64,000 nt of DNA from Methylobacterium sp. AMS5 (GCF_001542815.1 NZ_CP006992.1:1216001-1280000), one strand, 5' to 3'. Positions 36,882 to 45,708 are shown, numbered from the stretch's first letter. The notes: generated by a model from the letters alone, not told the origin. Numbers and translations: made by a program.

Positions 36882-36981
36882 CCGGACGAGGGGCTGCTTT
36901 CGACCCCTTGCCGACCCTCGGAAGGTCCGCTTCCAGGCTGTTGAAACAGAGGCCAACGACCGGGTCGGGTGGATTTGAGAC

Positions 36982-37018
36982 GGTCCGCTTCTGCAACGTT
37001 GGGCAGCAGAAGCGGACC
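36982..37018. terminator. Strong hairpin downstream of the STM401x operon
   Basis: GGTCCGCTTCTGC (36982-36994) and GCAGAAGCGGACC (37006-37018) form a perfect 13-bp stem with an 11-base loop. No T-run follows, so it is either a Rho-assisted terminator, a dispersed palindromic repeat or a small binding site. Related GGTCCGCTTCC sequence occurs at 36925-36935. The rest of 36882-37178 holds no gene that I can support. Confidence 0.55.
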
Positions 37019-37178
37019 CTCGGGCCGACGTATCGGAATCAAGCCGCGCGGACGATGGCCAGGAAGCGCCCGACCTCGACCTTGAGGTGCTCGGACCGGC
37101 GCAACAGTTCGGAGGCCGCACTCAGCATTCGACTCGCCGCCGCCCGCTACGCCCCTGATTTTCTGCGTTACCTCGGTG

Positions 37179-37754
37179 TTAGCGTGTGCCCACAGCAACA
37201 GTTCGACCAGGGTATCTCCGGGAAATCTCACAGGTGCCATTGGGCTTTCGACATTCAGCAGCTAATTCGACTAGCTCTTTGAATGGCCTAAATTTAAAAG
37301 ATTTCCCACAATCAGTTTTTGGGTATTTCTCCGACACTACCGAAAGTGTAATTGAGCCGAAAGTCGACACGCCCTTGTGAGCCTGTATTCCTGCGCAGCG
37401 ATAATAAGTTTCCTTGTTGGATGCAAATAATAATTTACCTCTCGCAACGGCATCAAGATTCACAGGATATCGAGCGATTACCTGCGTTGTCGTTCCAAGA
37501 GCCGCTTTGAATGTATGTATCTCGCTGATCTCTGGAGGGCCGCTAGCTTCGATATTGTATTCTGATACGAGCCTGATTGCGATTTGATTGTGGTAATCGA
37601 CCGGCATAGCAGGGACCGTGCCATCTCCTTCGGTCGAATAGTTAGAACTTACTGGAATTTTTGCCCCTGTCGCTTCGGGTCTATCTACTGTTATACAGCC
37701 CGTAAGAGCTAAGCACCATATGCTCGTGATAGTAACTGAAATAAGTGGCTTCAT
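37179..37754 (-). CDS. Low-GC lipoprotein of unknown function
   Basis: The 191-residue product begins MKPLISVTITSIWCLALTGC, a lipoprotein signal with lipobox LTGC (lipidated Cys20). The mature part contains four further Cys (YYRCAGI, KTDCGK, AECRK, GTCEI) and no motif I recognise. The gene is strikingly AT-rich and uses codons such as ATA, AAT and TTA that are rare elsewhere in the window, so it is probably a recent import. It is isolated, pointing away from the STM401x cluster's end (convergent). Confidence 0.7.
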   Translation of the reverse strand: MKPLISVTITSIWCLALTGCITVDRPEATGAKIPVSSNYSTEGDGTVPAMPVDYHNQIAIRLVSEYNIEASGPPEISEIHTFKAALGTTTQVIARYPVNLDAVARGKLLFASNKETYYRCAGIQAHKGVSTFGSITLSVVSEKYPKTDCGKSFKFRPFKELVELAAECRKPNGTCEISRRYPGRTVAVGTR

Positions 37755-38100
37755 GTTTGATTACCGGGCCGTTCAGGTCTGCCCAAGCCGGATAGCTCCA
37801 TGGCGTATCCCCAGTCTACAGGACGAACACTGCTTGACCACGAAATCATGATACTGTTGCTTCACTGCACCGCCGATAGAGCTGTGATTACACTCAACCT
37901 GATGGTCGCGTTGAGCACGGCCCCCAACTTCGACCGTGCCCCGCGACCGCTTCTGAGAGGCTCGTGCCGTCACCGGGGCGACCGAGTTGGGTCGCAGGCG
38001 GAACGTCCGCTTCGAGGCAAGTGGCCGACTTCCGCTCCCCACCCTCACCAGCCCTCAGCCCGATCAAGCAATCGGGTTTCGACCCGCGGGATCGCCGCCG
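37755..38100. other. Non-coding stretch
   Basis: The first part (37755-37900) shares the lower GC of the lipoprotein gene and may contain its promoter. From about 37915 GC rises again, which could mark the edge of the imported segment. Scattered words such as GGAACGTCCGCTTC recall the repeat family at 36925-37018. No gene is supported. Confidence 0.4.
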
Positions 38101-38250
38101 TCAGGCGGGGAGGCCGAGGGTGGGCCGGGCCTGCGCCGGGGTCGCGACGCGACGGCCGTGCCGGGTCACCGCCGCGACGGCGAGGCCGACCAGTTCCGCG
38201 TTGCTGCCCGCCAGCCGCTCCCGCGTGATCCGGATAGGGAAGCGATCCAC
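38101..38250 (-). pseudogene. Possible C-terminal remnant of a BKACE (3-keto-5-aminohexanoate cleavage) family gene
   Basis: Reading leftwards, the frame ends with RLAGSNAELVGLAVAAV and RRVATPAQARPTLGLPA before a stop at 38103-38101. BKACE enzymes typically end with a closely similar pattern (SNAELV..AV, ATPAEAR..LGL). Nothing upstream in this frame looks like the catalytic core, so this would be the tail of a deleted gene. The call rests on a short pattern from memory. Confidence 0.35.
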
Positions 38251-38277
38251 CGCGTGCCGGCGGGCGACTTGAGCGCC

Positions 38278-38291
38278 TTGCGCTGGATCAA
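38278..38291 (+). promoter_or_regulatory. FNR/FixK-type box upstream of the stress protein gene
   Basis: TTGCGCTGGATCAA fits the FixK2-like consensus TTG(A/C)(G/T)C-N4-GATCAA and lies 84 bases before the ATG at 38375. An FnrN-type regulator is encoded at 39601-40353. Activation under low oxygen is predicted. Confidence 0.6.
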
Positions 38292-38374
38292 GGCACCCGT
38301 ACCGGCCGGCGGCAAGGATGAACCTCACGAAGGATGGCCCCACCGAGCGGAGGGGGACGCCCCGGGAGGCGAGC

Positions 38375-39199
38375 ATGGCTTACGCGAACATCCTGGTCTC
38401 GGTCGATCTCGACGAGGCCGCCGCCGACCGCATCCGGCTTGCGGCCGCTCTCGCGCGGCGCTTCGAGGCGACGCTCACCGGGGCGGCCGCCTGCAAGGTG
38501 CCGGCGCCGGATTACGTGCGCGATATCGGCGAGATCTACGACGAGGACCCGCATTTCGAGGAGAAGGCGCGGGCCCTGCTCGCACAGGCGCACGCCCTGT
38601 TCGAGCGCTCCGCCGAAGCCCCGCTGCGCCGCGACTGGCGCGAGGCCCTGGCGGGTCCGATCTCCCATCTCGTCGAGCAGGCGCGGGCGGCCGACCTCCT
38701 CGTGGTGGGACGCCGTGGTTCCGACGACCCTCCGCGCGGCGCCCTTGGCGCCTCGCCCGGCCCCGTTCTGATGGAAGCCGCCCGCCCGGTCCTCGTGCTG
38801 CCCCCCCGCATGGAGCCGGCCGGCAGCGCGCTTCGGGGCGCCCGGATCGTCGTGGCCTGGAAGGACGGCTCGGAGGCGCGCCGGGCCGTCTCGGCCGCGT
38901 TGCCCTTCATCCGCGAGGCGGATCAGGTCTTCGTCGTCAGCACCGGCGAGGATGCCCGCAACGAGGGCGCGGAGGATGTCGCCGGCCATCTCGCCCGCCA
39001 CGGCGCCGCCGTCACGACCCACCTGCTGCGCACCGTCGTGAGCGACGGCGACGAACTCCTGCGCTTCGCCGTCAAACAAGAGGCCGACCTCATCGTGATG
39101 GGCGCCTACGGGCATACCCGCCTGCGCGAGTGGCTGTTCGGCGGCGTCACCTACGAGATGCTGCACCGCAGCCCCCTCCCCTGCCTGATGTGTCACTGA
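38375..39199 (+). CDS. Tandem-domain universal stress protein
   Basis: The 274-residue protein has two UspA-like halves. The first starts ANILVSVDLDEAA and ends LLVVGRRGSDDP; the second starts RIVVAWKDGSEARRAV and ends DLIVMGAYGHTRLREWLFGGVTYEML, with the ATP-binding pattern GX2GX9G only in the second half (GAYGHTRLREWLFGG). Such proteins help survival in stationary or low-oxygen states. ATG 38375 has GGGAGG eight bases upstream. It overlaps the next gene by one base (TGATG) and has an FNR/FixK box upstream. Confidence 0.9.
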   Translation: MAYANILVSVDLDEAAADRIRLAAALARRFEATLTGAAACKVPAPDYVRDIGEIYDEDPHFEEKARALLAQAHALFERSAEAPLRRDWREALAGPISHLVEQARAADLLVVGRRGSDDPPRGALGASPGPVLMEAARPVLVLPPRMEPAGSALRGARIVVAWKDGSEARRAVSAALPFIREADQVFVVSTGEDARNEGAEDVAGHLARHGAAVTTHLLRTVVSDGDELLRFAVKQEADLIVMGAYGHTRLREWLFGGVTYEMLHRSPLPCLMCH

Positions 39200-39525
39200 T
39201 GCGTATCGCAACCACCCTCCCGATCCTGGCCCTCCTGCTGATCGCCCTGCCGGCCGCCGCCCAAGCACTCGACCCCCGCGCCCAGCGCGGCGAGACCATC
39301 GCGCGCACCAACTGCGCCCGCTGCCACGCGATCGGCCGCGTCGGCGCGAGCCCCTTGGCGGACGCGCCGCCGTTCCGCGAGTTGCACCGCCGCTACCCCG
39401 TGACGGATCTGGCCGAGGCGTTGGCCGAGGGCATCACCACGGGGCACCCGACGATGCCGGAATTCCGGCTCGATCCCGACGAGGCGCAGGCCCTGATCGC
39501 CTATCTTCAGACCCTCGAACGGTAA
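39199..39525 (+). CDS. Small periplasmic class I cytochrome c
   Basis: The 108-residue product has a signal peptide (MRIATTLPILALLLIALPAAAQA) and a haem c site CARCH near residue 39. The distal Met is probably in HPTMPEF (residue 87), and the C-terminal helix ends EAQALIAYLQTLE. It transfers electrons in the periplasm. It is co-translated with the universal stress protein through a TGATG overlap, so the pair likely responds to the same low-oxygen signal. Confidence 0.88.
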   Translation: MRIATTLPILALLLIALPAAAQALDPRAQRGETIARTNCARCHAIGRVGASPLADAPPFRELHRRYPVTDLAEALAEGITTGHPTMPEFRLDPDEAQALIAYLQTLER

Positions 39526-39600
39526 GGCGCCCAGACGAAGTCCGGCCGATCCCTTCGGAATCGCGGGGTTCGACTTCCGCTTTGATCAGAGGCTCTTGTT

Positions 39601-40353
39601 TCAGCTCGCCGCGATGCGTTCGAGCCGGTCAACGTCCAGCAGGCGCACGCCGCCGGGCACGATCAGAAGCGCCTTCTCCCGGTCGAGCCGGGTCAGCATC
39701 CGGCTCACTGTCTCGATGGTGAGGCCGAGATGGTCGGCCATGTCCTGCCGGCCCATCGGCAGCTCGACGGTGATGGAATCGTGCCCGATGCGGGCGTAGC
39801 GGGTGCGCAGGCCGAGCAGGAAGCTCACCACCTTCTCCTCGGCGGTGCGGCGGCCCAGCAGCATCATGTGATCCTGTGCCAGCGTCAGCTCATGGCCGGC
39901 CCACTCGTAGAGGCGTTGCAGCAGGTGCGGCGTCCGCGCGACGAGGCCGGCGAAGGCACGCTTCTCGAACCGGCAGAGCGTCGTCGGTGACAGCGCCTCG
40001 GCGGTGACGGTGAAGCGCTCGGGCAGAGCGAGGCCGAGGAAATCGCCGACCATGGCGAAGCCCATCACCTGCCGCCGCCCGTCCGGCAGAAGCCGCGACA
40101 GGCGCACGGCGCCCTCGGTGACGTTGTAGACGGCGCCCGCCCGATCCTCCTGCTGGAACAGGGCTTGGCGCGGATCGAGATGGACGGGCTGGCTCAGCGC
40201 CTCCAAGCCGGCGAGTTCCTCGCTCGAGAGCGCCGCGCAGACGCTGACGAGGCGGACCTTGCACGCGGCGCAGCCACTCTCCGAACGGTCGTGCGCGCAA
40301 GGCGGCTCGGCTGGGATCGGCTCGACACCGGCGCTCTCGCCAGAGCTTTGCAT
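39601..40353 (-). CDS. FnrN-type oxygen-sensing transcriptional regulator (Crp/Fnr family)
   Basis: The 250-residue protein has N-terminal cysteines spaced CAAC-x7-C plus a central Cys (TTLCRFEKR), the ligand pattern of an oxygen-labile [4Fe-4S] cluster. A cyclic-nucleotide-like beta domain (VYNVTEGAVRLSRLLPDGRRQVMGF) precedes a helix-turn-helix whose recognition helix reads ETVSRMLTRL. The E..SR residues are those that read TTGAT half-sites. ATG 40353 has GGGAGG eight bases upstream; GTG 40374 is less likely. The FNR-type boxes at 38278 and 44034 are its probable targets. Confidence 0.9.
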   Translation of the reverse strand: MQSSGESAGVEPIPAEPPCAHDRSESGCAACKVRLVSVCAALSSEELAGLEALSQPVHLDPRQALFQQEDRAGAVYNVTEGAVRLSRLLPDGRRQVMGFAMVGDFLGLALPERFTVTAEALSPTTLCRFEKRAFAGLVARTPHLLQRLYEWAGHELTLAQDHMMLLGRRTAEEKVVSFLLGLRTRYARIGHDSITVELPMGRQDMADHLGLTIETVSRMLTRLDREKALLIVPGGVRLLDVDRLERIAAS

Positions 40354-40730
40354 CGCAAGCCTCCCGTCCCGCACCCCGCTCGAGGTGAATCAATAGCCTG
40401 CGTCCGCGCCGTCTGTGAAGACGAAACCGGGCAGGGCCGAAGCGAGCGGACAATGAAAGACGACCGAGGAAGCGCATTACGGCGGCGCGGGCCGTGTCTT
40501 CCCACTGAGTGATTTCTTCCGCGACCGCATCTTTATTCTGATCTTTTCGGCCTTCTTGATCGGAACGGATGCCGTGAAGGGATCCATGCCGATTCTCGCG
40601 ACCGCGACTGCTTCGCGAGATGGCGCACCGAGGGCGGCGCATGGATGCCTCGCCGGCGCCTGACCGCGCAAAACCCGCCGGCACCGAGCCTCGCCGCGGC
40701 CCGCCCCTCGGCGTTCGGGTTGGGCTTGCC
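40354..40730. other. Non-coding stretch upstream of the FnrN-type gene
   Basis: The gap holds the promoter of the regulator gene (leftward) and the region downstream of cydC. A half-site TTGATTCACC (minus strand, near 40392) is present, but no full FNR box. I see no gene in it. Confidence 0.4.
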
Positions 40731-42356
40731 TCAATCCGGCCCGAGCGAGACCCGGCGCCCGGGCAGCCCGAGATCCGGGCGGTGGCTCGTCAGCACGACG
40801 ATGCGGTCATGCCAGTGCGCGAGCAGGCGACCGAGGATACGCGCGGCCTGATCGCCACCGAGATGCTCGGCCGGCTCGTCGAGCAGGATGACGGGGGCCG
40901 GGCTCAGCCGAGCGCGGGCGAGGTTCAGGCGTTGCGCTTCGCCCAGCGAAAGGCCGCCCTCGGCGATCCAGGCATCGAGGCCGCCGGCCGCGCGGATGCG
41001 GGCGTCGAGCTCGACGGCCTCCAGCGCCGCCCACAAAGCCGCGTCGGAGGCGCCGGGCGCGAACAGGTTCTCGCGCACGGTGTCGGACAGGATCGCCGCA
41101 TCGTGCAGGCTCAGATGCGTCAGCCCCCGCCGCTCGGCCGCCGGGCGGACGGCGCCGCCGAGCCGGATCGTCTCGCCGGGCCGCTCCTCGCTCCAGCCGG
41201 CGAGCGCCTTCAACAGGGTGGTCTTGCCGCAGCCGCTGGCGCCGACGAGGGTCAGCGGTGTGCCGGGCACGATGGCCAAATCCGGCGCCGGGCCGAGATC
41301 GCGTCCGTCCGGCGTCCGCAGGCGCAGGCCGTGCAGGGTCAGGGCGCCGAGGGCCGGACCGGGCCGGGGGGCCGGCTCCGCGGCGTGGCCGTCCTCCACG
41401 GCGAGGGACTGGCGGGCGAGGCGGGCGCGGACGGAGCCGAGCAGCGCCCGCGGCAGGGACAGGATCGGCTCCGCGAGGGCGAGCCACGTGAAGGCCAGGA
41501 AGGCGGCGGGCAAGAGCGCGGTACCGCGGGCGCCCGCGCTCCAGGGCGTGAGCAGCACGGCCAGGGCGATGGCGGGGCCGGCCAGCGCCAGCACGGCCTC
41601 GAGCCGGGCGAGCGCGCGCCGTCCGCAGGCGGCCTCGCGTTCGGCATCGCGCAGGGGATCGAGGGCGATCCGCAGGACCGGGCCGCGCTGCCCCTCGGCG
41701 TCGAGGGGAACCGCGCCCGCCAAAGCCGCTCCGAGATCGGCGGCGGCGGTGCGCCTCGCGCGGCGGACCCACGCCTCGATGGCCGCGAGCCGCGTCAGCG
41801 CGTGTCGGGCCACGAGGCCGCCCGCCAGCGCGAGCGCCGCGACGGGAAGGAGCGCGAGCGGCGCCACGAGGGCCGTGGCGAGCACGAGACCGGCAAGCGC
41901 CGCGCCGGTCGTGGCGAGGGGAAAGCCGACGCGCAGCCGGGCGTAGTCGATGTCGGCGACGTCATCGATGAAGTCGGCGAGGCGCTCCGGTCGTCCGAGT
42001 TGCCAGCCGGCGCCGCGGCTCTCCGGCGCCCGCGCCAAGGCCGCGAACAGGCCGGCGCGGCGGCGGACCTGATCGGTCAGCGCCGCGCGGTGGCCGGCCA
42101 TGCGCTCGCCGTAGCGCGCGCCCGTGCGCAGCAGCGCGAACAGGCGCACCAGAGCGGCGGGATGGTGGAAGTTGAAGGCGAAGGCCGCCGGCCCGGTGCC
42201 GGCCAAGGCCACCGCGGCCAGGAAGGTCACGGCAGTGCCGGCCAGCGCGAGATTCGCCGCGAGCGCCAGCGCCGCGAGGGCGAAGGCGAGGGTCCAAGCT
42301 CGGGACGTTACGGCGCGGCCGAAACCGGCCGGCGTCGTATCGGAGCGGGTGCGCAT
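40731..42356 (-). CDS. cydC: ABC exporter subunit CydC (cytochrome bd assembly)
   Basis: The 541-residue product has an N-terminal six-helix exporter domain. The nucleotide-binding domain shows Walker A GASGCGKTT, the signature LSLGEAQRLNLARARL (LSxGE instead of LSGGQ) and Walker B PVILLDEP. CydC pairs with CydD to export cysteine/glutathione or otherwise support haem d loading of cytochrome bd. Its ATG overlaps the cydD stop (TGATG at 42358-42354). The degenerate signature fits the family, where one site is less active. Confidence 0.9.
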   Translation of the reverse strand: MRTRSDTTPAGFGRAVTSRAWTLAFALAALALAANLALAGTAVTFLAAVALAGTGPAAFAFNFHHPAALVRLFALLRTGARYGERMAGHRAALTDQVRRRAGLFAALARAPESRGAGWQLGRPERLADFIDDVADIDYARLRVGFPLATTGAALAGLVLATALVAPLALLPVAALALAGGLVARHALTRLAAIEAWVRRARRTAAADLGAALAGAVPLDAEGQRGPVLRIALDPLRDAEREAACGRRALARLEAVLALAGPAIALAVLLTPWSAGARGTALLPAAFLAFTWLALAEPILSLPRALLGSVRARLARQSLAVEDGHAAEPAPRPGPALGALTLHGLRLRTPDGRDLGPAPDLAIVPGTPLTLVGASGCGKTTLLKALAGWSEERPGETIRLGGAVRPAAERRGLTHLSLHDAAILSDTVRENLFAPGASDAALWAALEAVELDARIRAAGGLDAWIAEGGLSLGEAQRLNLARARLSPAPVILLDEPAEHLGGDQAARILGRLLAHWHDRIVVLTSHRPDLGLPGRRVSLGPD

Positions 42357-43999
42357 CACGCGGCCTGCCTCTCGCAAGGGATGGCCCCGAGGGCGATGCG
42401 CCGGTCGGCCATCGCCGCCAGCGCGGGGTCGTGGGTCGCCACGATGACGAGGCGGGTGCGGGCGGCACAGGCCAAGGCTTGGCGCACCCGCGCGGCGTTC
42501 TTGGGATCGAGCTTGGCGGTCGGCTCGTCACAGAAGGCGGTGCCCGGCCGCAGCAGCAGGCGCGCGACGGCGATACGGACCCGCTGGCCGCCGGAGAGGT
42601 TTTCAGCGCCCGCCCGCACGGGGGCATCGAGGCCGCCGGGCCAGTGCGAATCGTCGCCCAGGCCGAGGGTCGCGGCGGCCGCCGCCACGGCCTCGGGCGC
42701 CGCGAGGGTGCCGTCCGCGATGGCCGCGCCGAGCGTGCCGGCCGGGATCGGCGTGTCGAGGGAGACCCAGGTCGCCGGACGGCCGGGCCCCGGCAAGCGG
42801 ACGGCCCCGGAAAGCGGCGCCTCGACACCGGCCAGCATCCGCAGCAGGGTGGACTTGCCGGCCCCGCTCGGCCCGGTCAGCGCGACGAGGCCGGTTTCCG
42901 GCAGGTCGAAATCGGGGACCGGCCCGGCATGGGGCAGGACGAGGCCGCGGGCGCCCGGCATCGCCGGAGCCAAGCCGCGTTCGGGCCTCGTCTCGGCTTC
43001 TTCCGAAAACACCCCGGCGAGCGCCTCGGCGGCGGCCTCACCCTCGGCCTTGGCATGGTAGAGTTCGGCGTAGCGGCGGAACGGCAGGAAATACTCGGGT
43101 GCGAGCAGCAGGATCAGCAGGCTCTGCCAGAGCGCCAGATGCGCAAAACCAGGAATCTCGGCGAGACCGAGATGGCCGAGCCCGAGGAATACCGCCAGGA
43201 TCGCGATGGCGAGCGAGGCGAAGAAGTCGAGCACGCCCGCATTGAGGAAGGCCACCGCCAGGACGCCCATGGTGCCGTCGGCATAGGCCTGGAGCCACCG
43301 GTCGAGCTTGGCCATCTCGCGGGGCAGGCCGTGGGCGGCGAGGATCGTCGGCAGCGTCCGCACCCGGTCGGCGAACTGTGTGGCGAGGCGCCCGAGCGCC
43401 GCCTCCTGGGCCGCGGCCCGGTCGCGGATCATGCCGCCGACGAGGGCGAAGAACACGATCATCACCGGGGTGGCGAGGAGCAGCGCCAGAGCCGCCTGCC
43501 ACGAGACGACGGCGACCGCTCCCGCCGTCAGCACCGGCCCGAGCCCCATCATCCGCCGCGCCGCGGCGTGGCCGACGACGAGGCGGGCGAGCGCCCCCGG
43601 GTGCCGCTGCAGGCCGGCGATCACCGCCCCGCGCGGCAGGTCAGCGGCGGCGCGGGCCGGCATGCCCGCAAGCCGCGCCTCGGCGGCATCGATCAGCGCA
43701 ACGGCGACCTCCGCCTCCAGGGCGGCACTGCGCGCCTCGATCGCGCTCGCTAGGCCGGCACCCGCGAGAAGGCAGGCCCCGGCGAGGCCGAGCGCGATCG
43801 CGTCGAGTTGCCCTGTCTCGATCAGCGTGCCGGCGAGCCGCGCCAGCGCCACGGCGAGCCCGAGCGTCGCGGCACAACGCAGGGCCTGGAGGCCGTGGAG
43901 GCGCGAGAGGCCGGCCCGCGCCACACCGCGGGCGAGGGCGAGCGCCGCGGGCTCAAGGCTGGCGCGGCCGGATCGGGCGCGGGGGGATCGTCGGGTCAT
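42356..43999 (-). CDS. cydD: ABC exporter subunit CydD (cytochrome bd assembly)
   Basis: The 547-residue product has a membrane domain with the CydD-like block LPTILAAHGLPREMAKLDRWLQ and FLPFRRYAELYHAKAEGEAAAE. The nucleotide-binding domain has Walker A GPSGAGKSTLL, signature NLSGGQRVRIAVARLL and Walker B GTAFCDEPTAKLD, with Asp-Glu in place. ATG 43999 is chosen because conserved sequence follows; longer frames run into the cydA gene on the other strand. It heads the leftward cydDC unit, 35 bp from an FNR box shared with cydAB. Confidence 0.9.
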   Translation of the reverse strand: MTRRSPRARSGRASLEPAALALARGVARAGLSRLHGLQALRCAATLGLAVALARLAGTLIETGQLDAIALGLAGACLLAGAGLASAIEARSAALEAEVAVALIDAAEARLAGMPARAAADLPRGAVIAGLQRHPGALARLVVGHAAARRMMGLGPVLTAGAVAVVSWQAALALLLATPVMIVFFALVGGMIRDRAAAQEAALGRLATQFADRVRTLPTILAAHGLPREMAKLDRWLQAYADGTMGVLAVAFLNAGVLDFFASLAIAILAVFLGLGHLGLAEIPGFAHLALWQSLLILLLAPEYFLPFRRYAELYHAKAEGEAAAEALAGVFSEEAETRPERGLAPAMPGARGLVLPHAGPVPDFDLPETGLVALTGPSGAGKSTLLRMLAGVEAPLSGAVRLPGPGRPATWVSLDTPIPAGTLGAAIADGTLAAPEAVAAAAATLGLGDDSHWPGGLDAPVRAGAENLSGGQRVRIAVARLLLRPGTAFCDEPTAKLDPKNAARVRQALACAARTRLVIVATHDPALAAMADRRIALGAIPCERQAA

Positions 44000-44033
44000 A
44001 CCGCCTTGTGCGGCGGGGGCCGCGAGAGCGGCC

Positions 44034-44047
44034 TTGATCTGCGTCAA
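44034..44047. promoter_or_regulatory. FNR/FixK box between cydDC and cydAB
   Basis: TTGATCTGCGTCAA matches the FNR consensus TTGAT-N4-ATCAA except for one base in the second half. It is centred about 58 bp before the cydA ATG and about 42 bp before the cydD ATG. Its central position could let one dimer control both divergent transcripts. Confidence 0.75.
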
Positions 44048-44098
44048 GGATCGCCAAGCGCGGCGGCGCGACAGGCAGCGTCGGACAAGGAGCCTCCC

Positions 44099-45688
44099 AT
44101 GACCGATCCGCTGCTCGTCGATCTGTCGCGCCTGCAATTCGCGCTGACGGCGATGTACCACTTCTTGTTCGTGCCGCTGACGCTCGGACTCTCGATTCTC
44201 GTCGCCATGATGGAGACGGTCTACGTCATGACGCGCCGCAAGATCTGGCGCGACATGACCAAGTTCTGGGGCCTCCTGTTCGGGATCAACTTCGCCCTGG
44301 GTGTGGCCACGGGCCTGACCATGGAGTTCCAGTTCGGCATGAACTGGGCCTACTATTCGCACTATGTCGGCGATGTGTTCGGGGCCCCGCTCGCCATCGA
44401 GGGCCTGATGGCCTTCTTCCTGGAGGCGACCTTCGTCGGGCTGTTTTTCTTCGGCTGGGACAAGCTCACGGCGCTCGCCCACTGCATCGTCACGTGGCTG
44501 ATGGCGCTGGGCACCAACTTCTCCGCACTCTGGATCCTGATCGCCAACGGCTGGATGCAGAACCCGGTCGGCTCTCTGTTCAACCCCGACACGATGCGCA
44601 TGGAGGTGACCGATTTTAGCGCCGTGATCTTCAATCCGGTGGCGCAGGCGAAGTTCGTCCACACGGTCTCGGCCGGCTATGTCTGCGGCGCGGTCTTCGT
44701 GCTCGGCGTCTCGGCCTTCTACATTCTGCGCGGGCGGCATCTCGAACTCGCCAAGCGCTCGTTTGCCATCGCGGCGGCCTTTGGCCTCGCCTCGGCGCTC
44801 AGTGTCGTCGTGCTCGGCGACGAGAGCGGCTACGCCGTCACCGACCACCAGAAGATGAAGCTCGCCGCCATGGAGGCGATGTGGCACACGGAGCCCGCGC
44901 CTGCCGCCTTCACGGCAATCGGCGTCCCGGATCTGGAGAGCCGCACCACCCGCTACGCGCTCCACATCCCCTACGCGATGGGCCTGATCGGCACCCGCTC
45001 GCTGTCGACCGAGATCCCCGGCATCACCGAACTGGTCGGGCACGCCAAGGACCGCATCCGCAACGGGCTCGTCGCCTACGCTGCGCTGGAGCGGATCAAG
45101 GCCGACCGCACGGATGAGGCGGCCCGCGCCGAGTTCGCCCGGACGCAAACTGACCTCGGCTACGCGCAGCTCCTCAAGCCGCTGATCAGCGATCCACGGA
45201 CGGCGACCGACGCGGATATCGACAGGGCGGCGTGGTCCACCGTGCCGCACGTGCCCTCGCTGTTCTTCAGCTTCCGGGCGATGGTGGCCTGCGGCTTCCT
45301 GCTGATCGGCCTGTTCGGCGCCGCGCTCTGGTACACCGCCCGCGAGGCCGAGGCGCCGCGCTGGCTGTTCCGGGCCGCGCTCTTCGCCCTGCCGCTGCCC
45401 TGGATCGCGATCGAGTTCGGCTGGTTCGTCGCCGAGTTCGGCCGCCAGCCCTGGATCATCGAGGGCGTGCTGCCGACCGCGCTCGCGACCTCCGAACTCG
45501 GCATCCCCTCCCTCCTCATCACCATCGCCGGCTTCACCCTGGTCTACGGCGTGCTCGCGGTGATCGAGGTGCAGCTGATGCTGCGTGCCATCGCCAAGGG
45601 GCCCGAGATCCTGGCCGAGGACCCGGCCGCCCTCTTCCCCGGCGCCGGCACGAACCGGAGCGAGGCCGGCCTCGTCGCCGCCGAATAG
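44099..45688 (+). CDS. cydA: Cytochrome bd ubiquinol oxidase subunit I
   Basis: The 529-residue protein starts RLQFALTAMYHFLFVPLTLGLS, with the haem b595 His in the first helix. It carries TGLTMEFQFGMNWAYYSHYVGDVFG, a long Q-loop (DLESRTTRYALHIPYAMGLIGTRS) and GRQPWIIEG, the quinol-oxidase signature. Haem b558 ligands are in the LAMEAMWHTE/helix region. It reduces oxygen to water at high affinity in the inner membrane. ATG 44099 has AAGGAGCC upstream. A long hairpin separates it from cydB. Confidence 0.95.
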   Translation: MTDPLLVDLSRLQFALTAMYHFLFVPLTLGLSILVAMMETVYVMTRRKIWRDMTKFWGLLFGINFALGVATGLTMEFQFGMNWAYYSHYVGDVFGAPLAIEGLMAFFLEATFVGLFFFGWDKLTALAHCIVTWLMALGTNFSALWILIANGWMQNPVGSLFNPDTMRMEVTDFSAVIFNPVAQAKFVHTVSAGYVCGAVFVLGVSAFYILRGRHLELAKRSFAIAAAFGLASALSVVVLGDESGYAVTDHQKMKLAAMEAMWHTEPAPAAFTAIGVPDLESRTTRYALHIPYAMGLIGTRSLSTEIPGITELVGHAKDRIRNGLVAYAALERIKADRTDEAARAEFARTQTDLGYAQLLKPLISDPRTATDADIDRAAWSTVPHVPSLFFSFRAMVACGFLLIGLFGAALWYTAREAEAPRWLFRAALFALPLPWIAIEFGWFVAEFGRQPWIIEGVLPTALATSELGIPSLLITIAGFTLVYGVLAVIEVQLMLRAIAKGPEILAEDPAALFPGAGTNRSEAGLVAAE

Positions 45689-45708
45689 CCCTCTCCCCCT
45701 TCGTGTCT

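Noticed and set aside
36982..37018. Classical Rho-independent terminator
   Set aside because: The stem is strong but no run of T follows on either strand.
38101..38376. Complete minus-strand gene opposite the start of the stress protein gene
   Set aside because: Its start would overlap the stress-protein ribosome site and only the last 45 residues look protein-like, so it is treated as a possible remnant.
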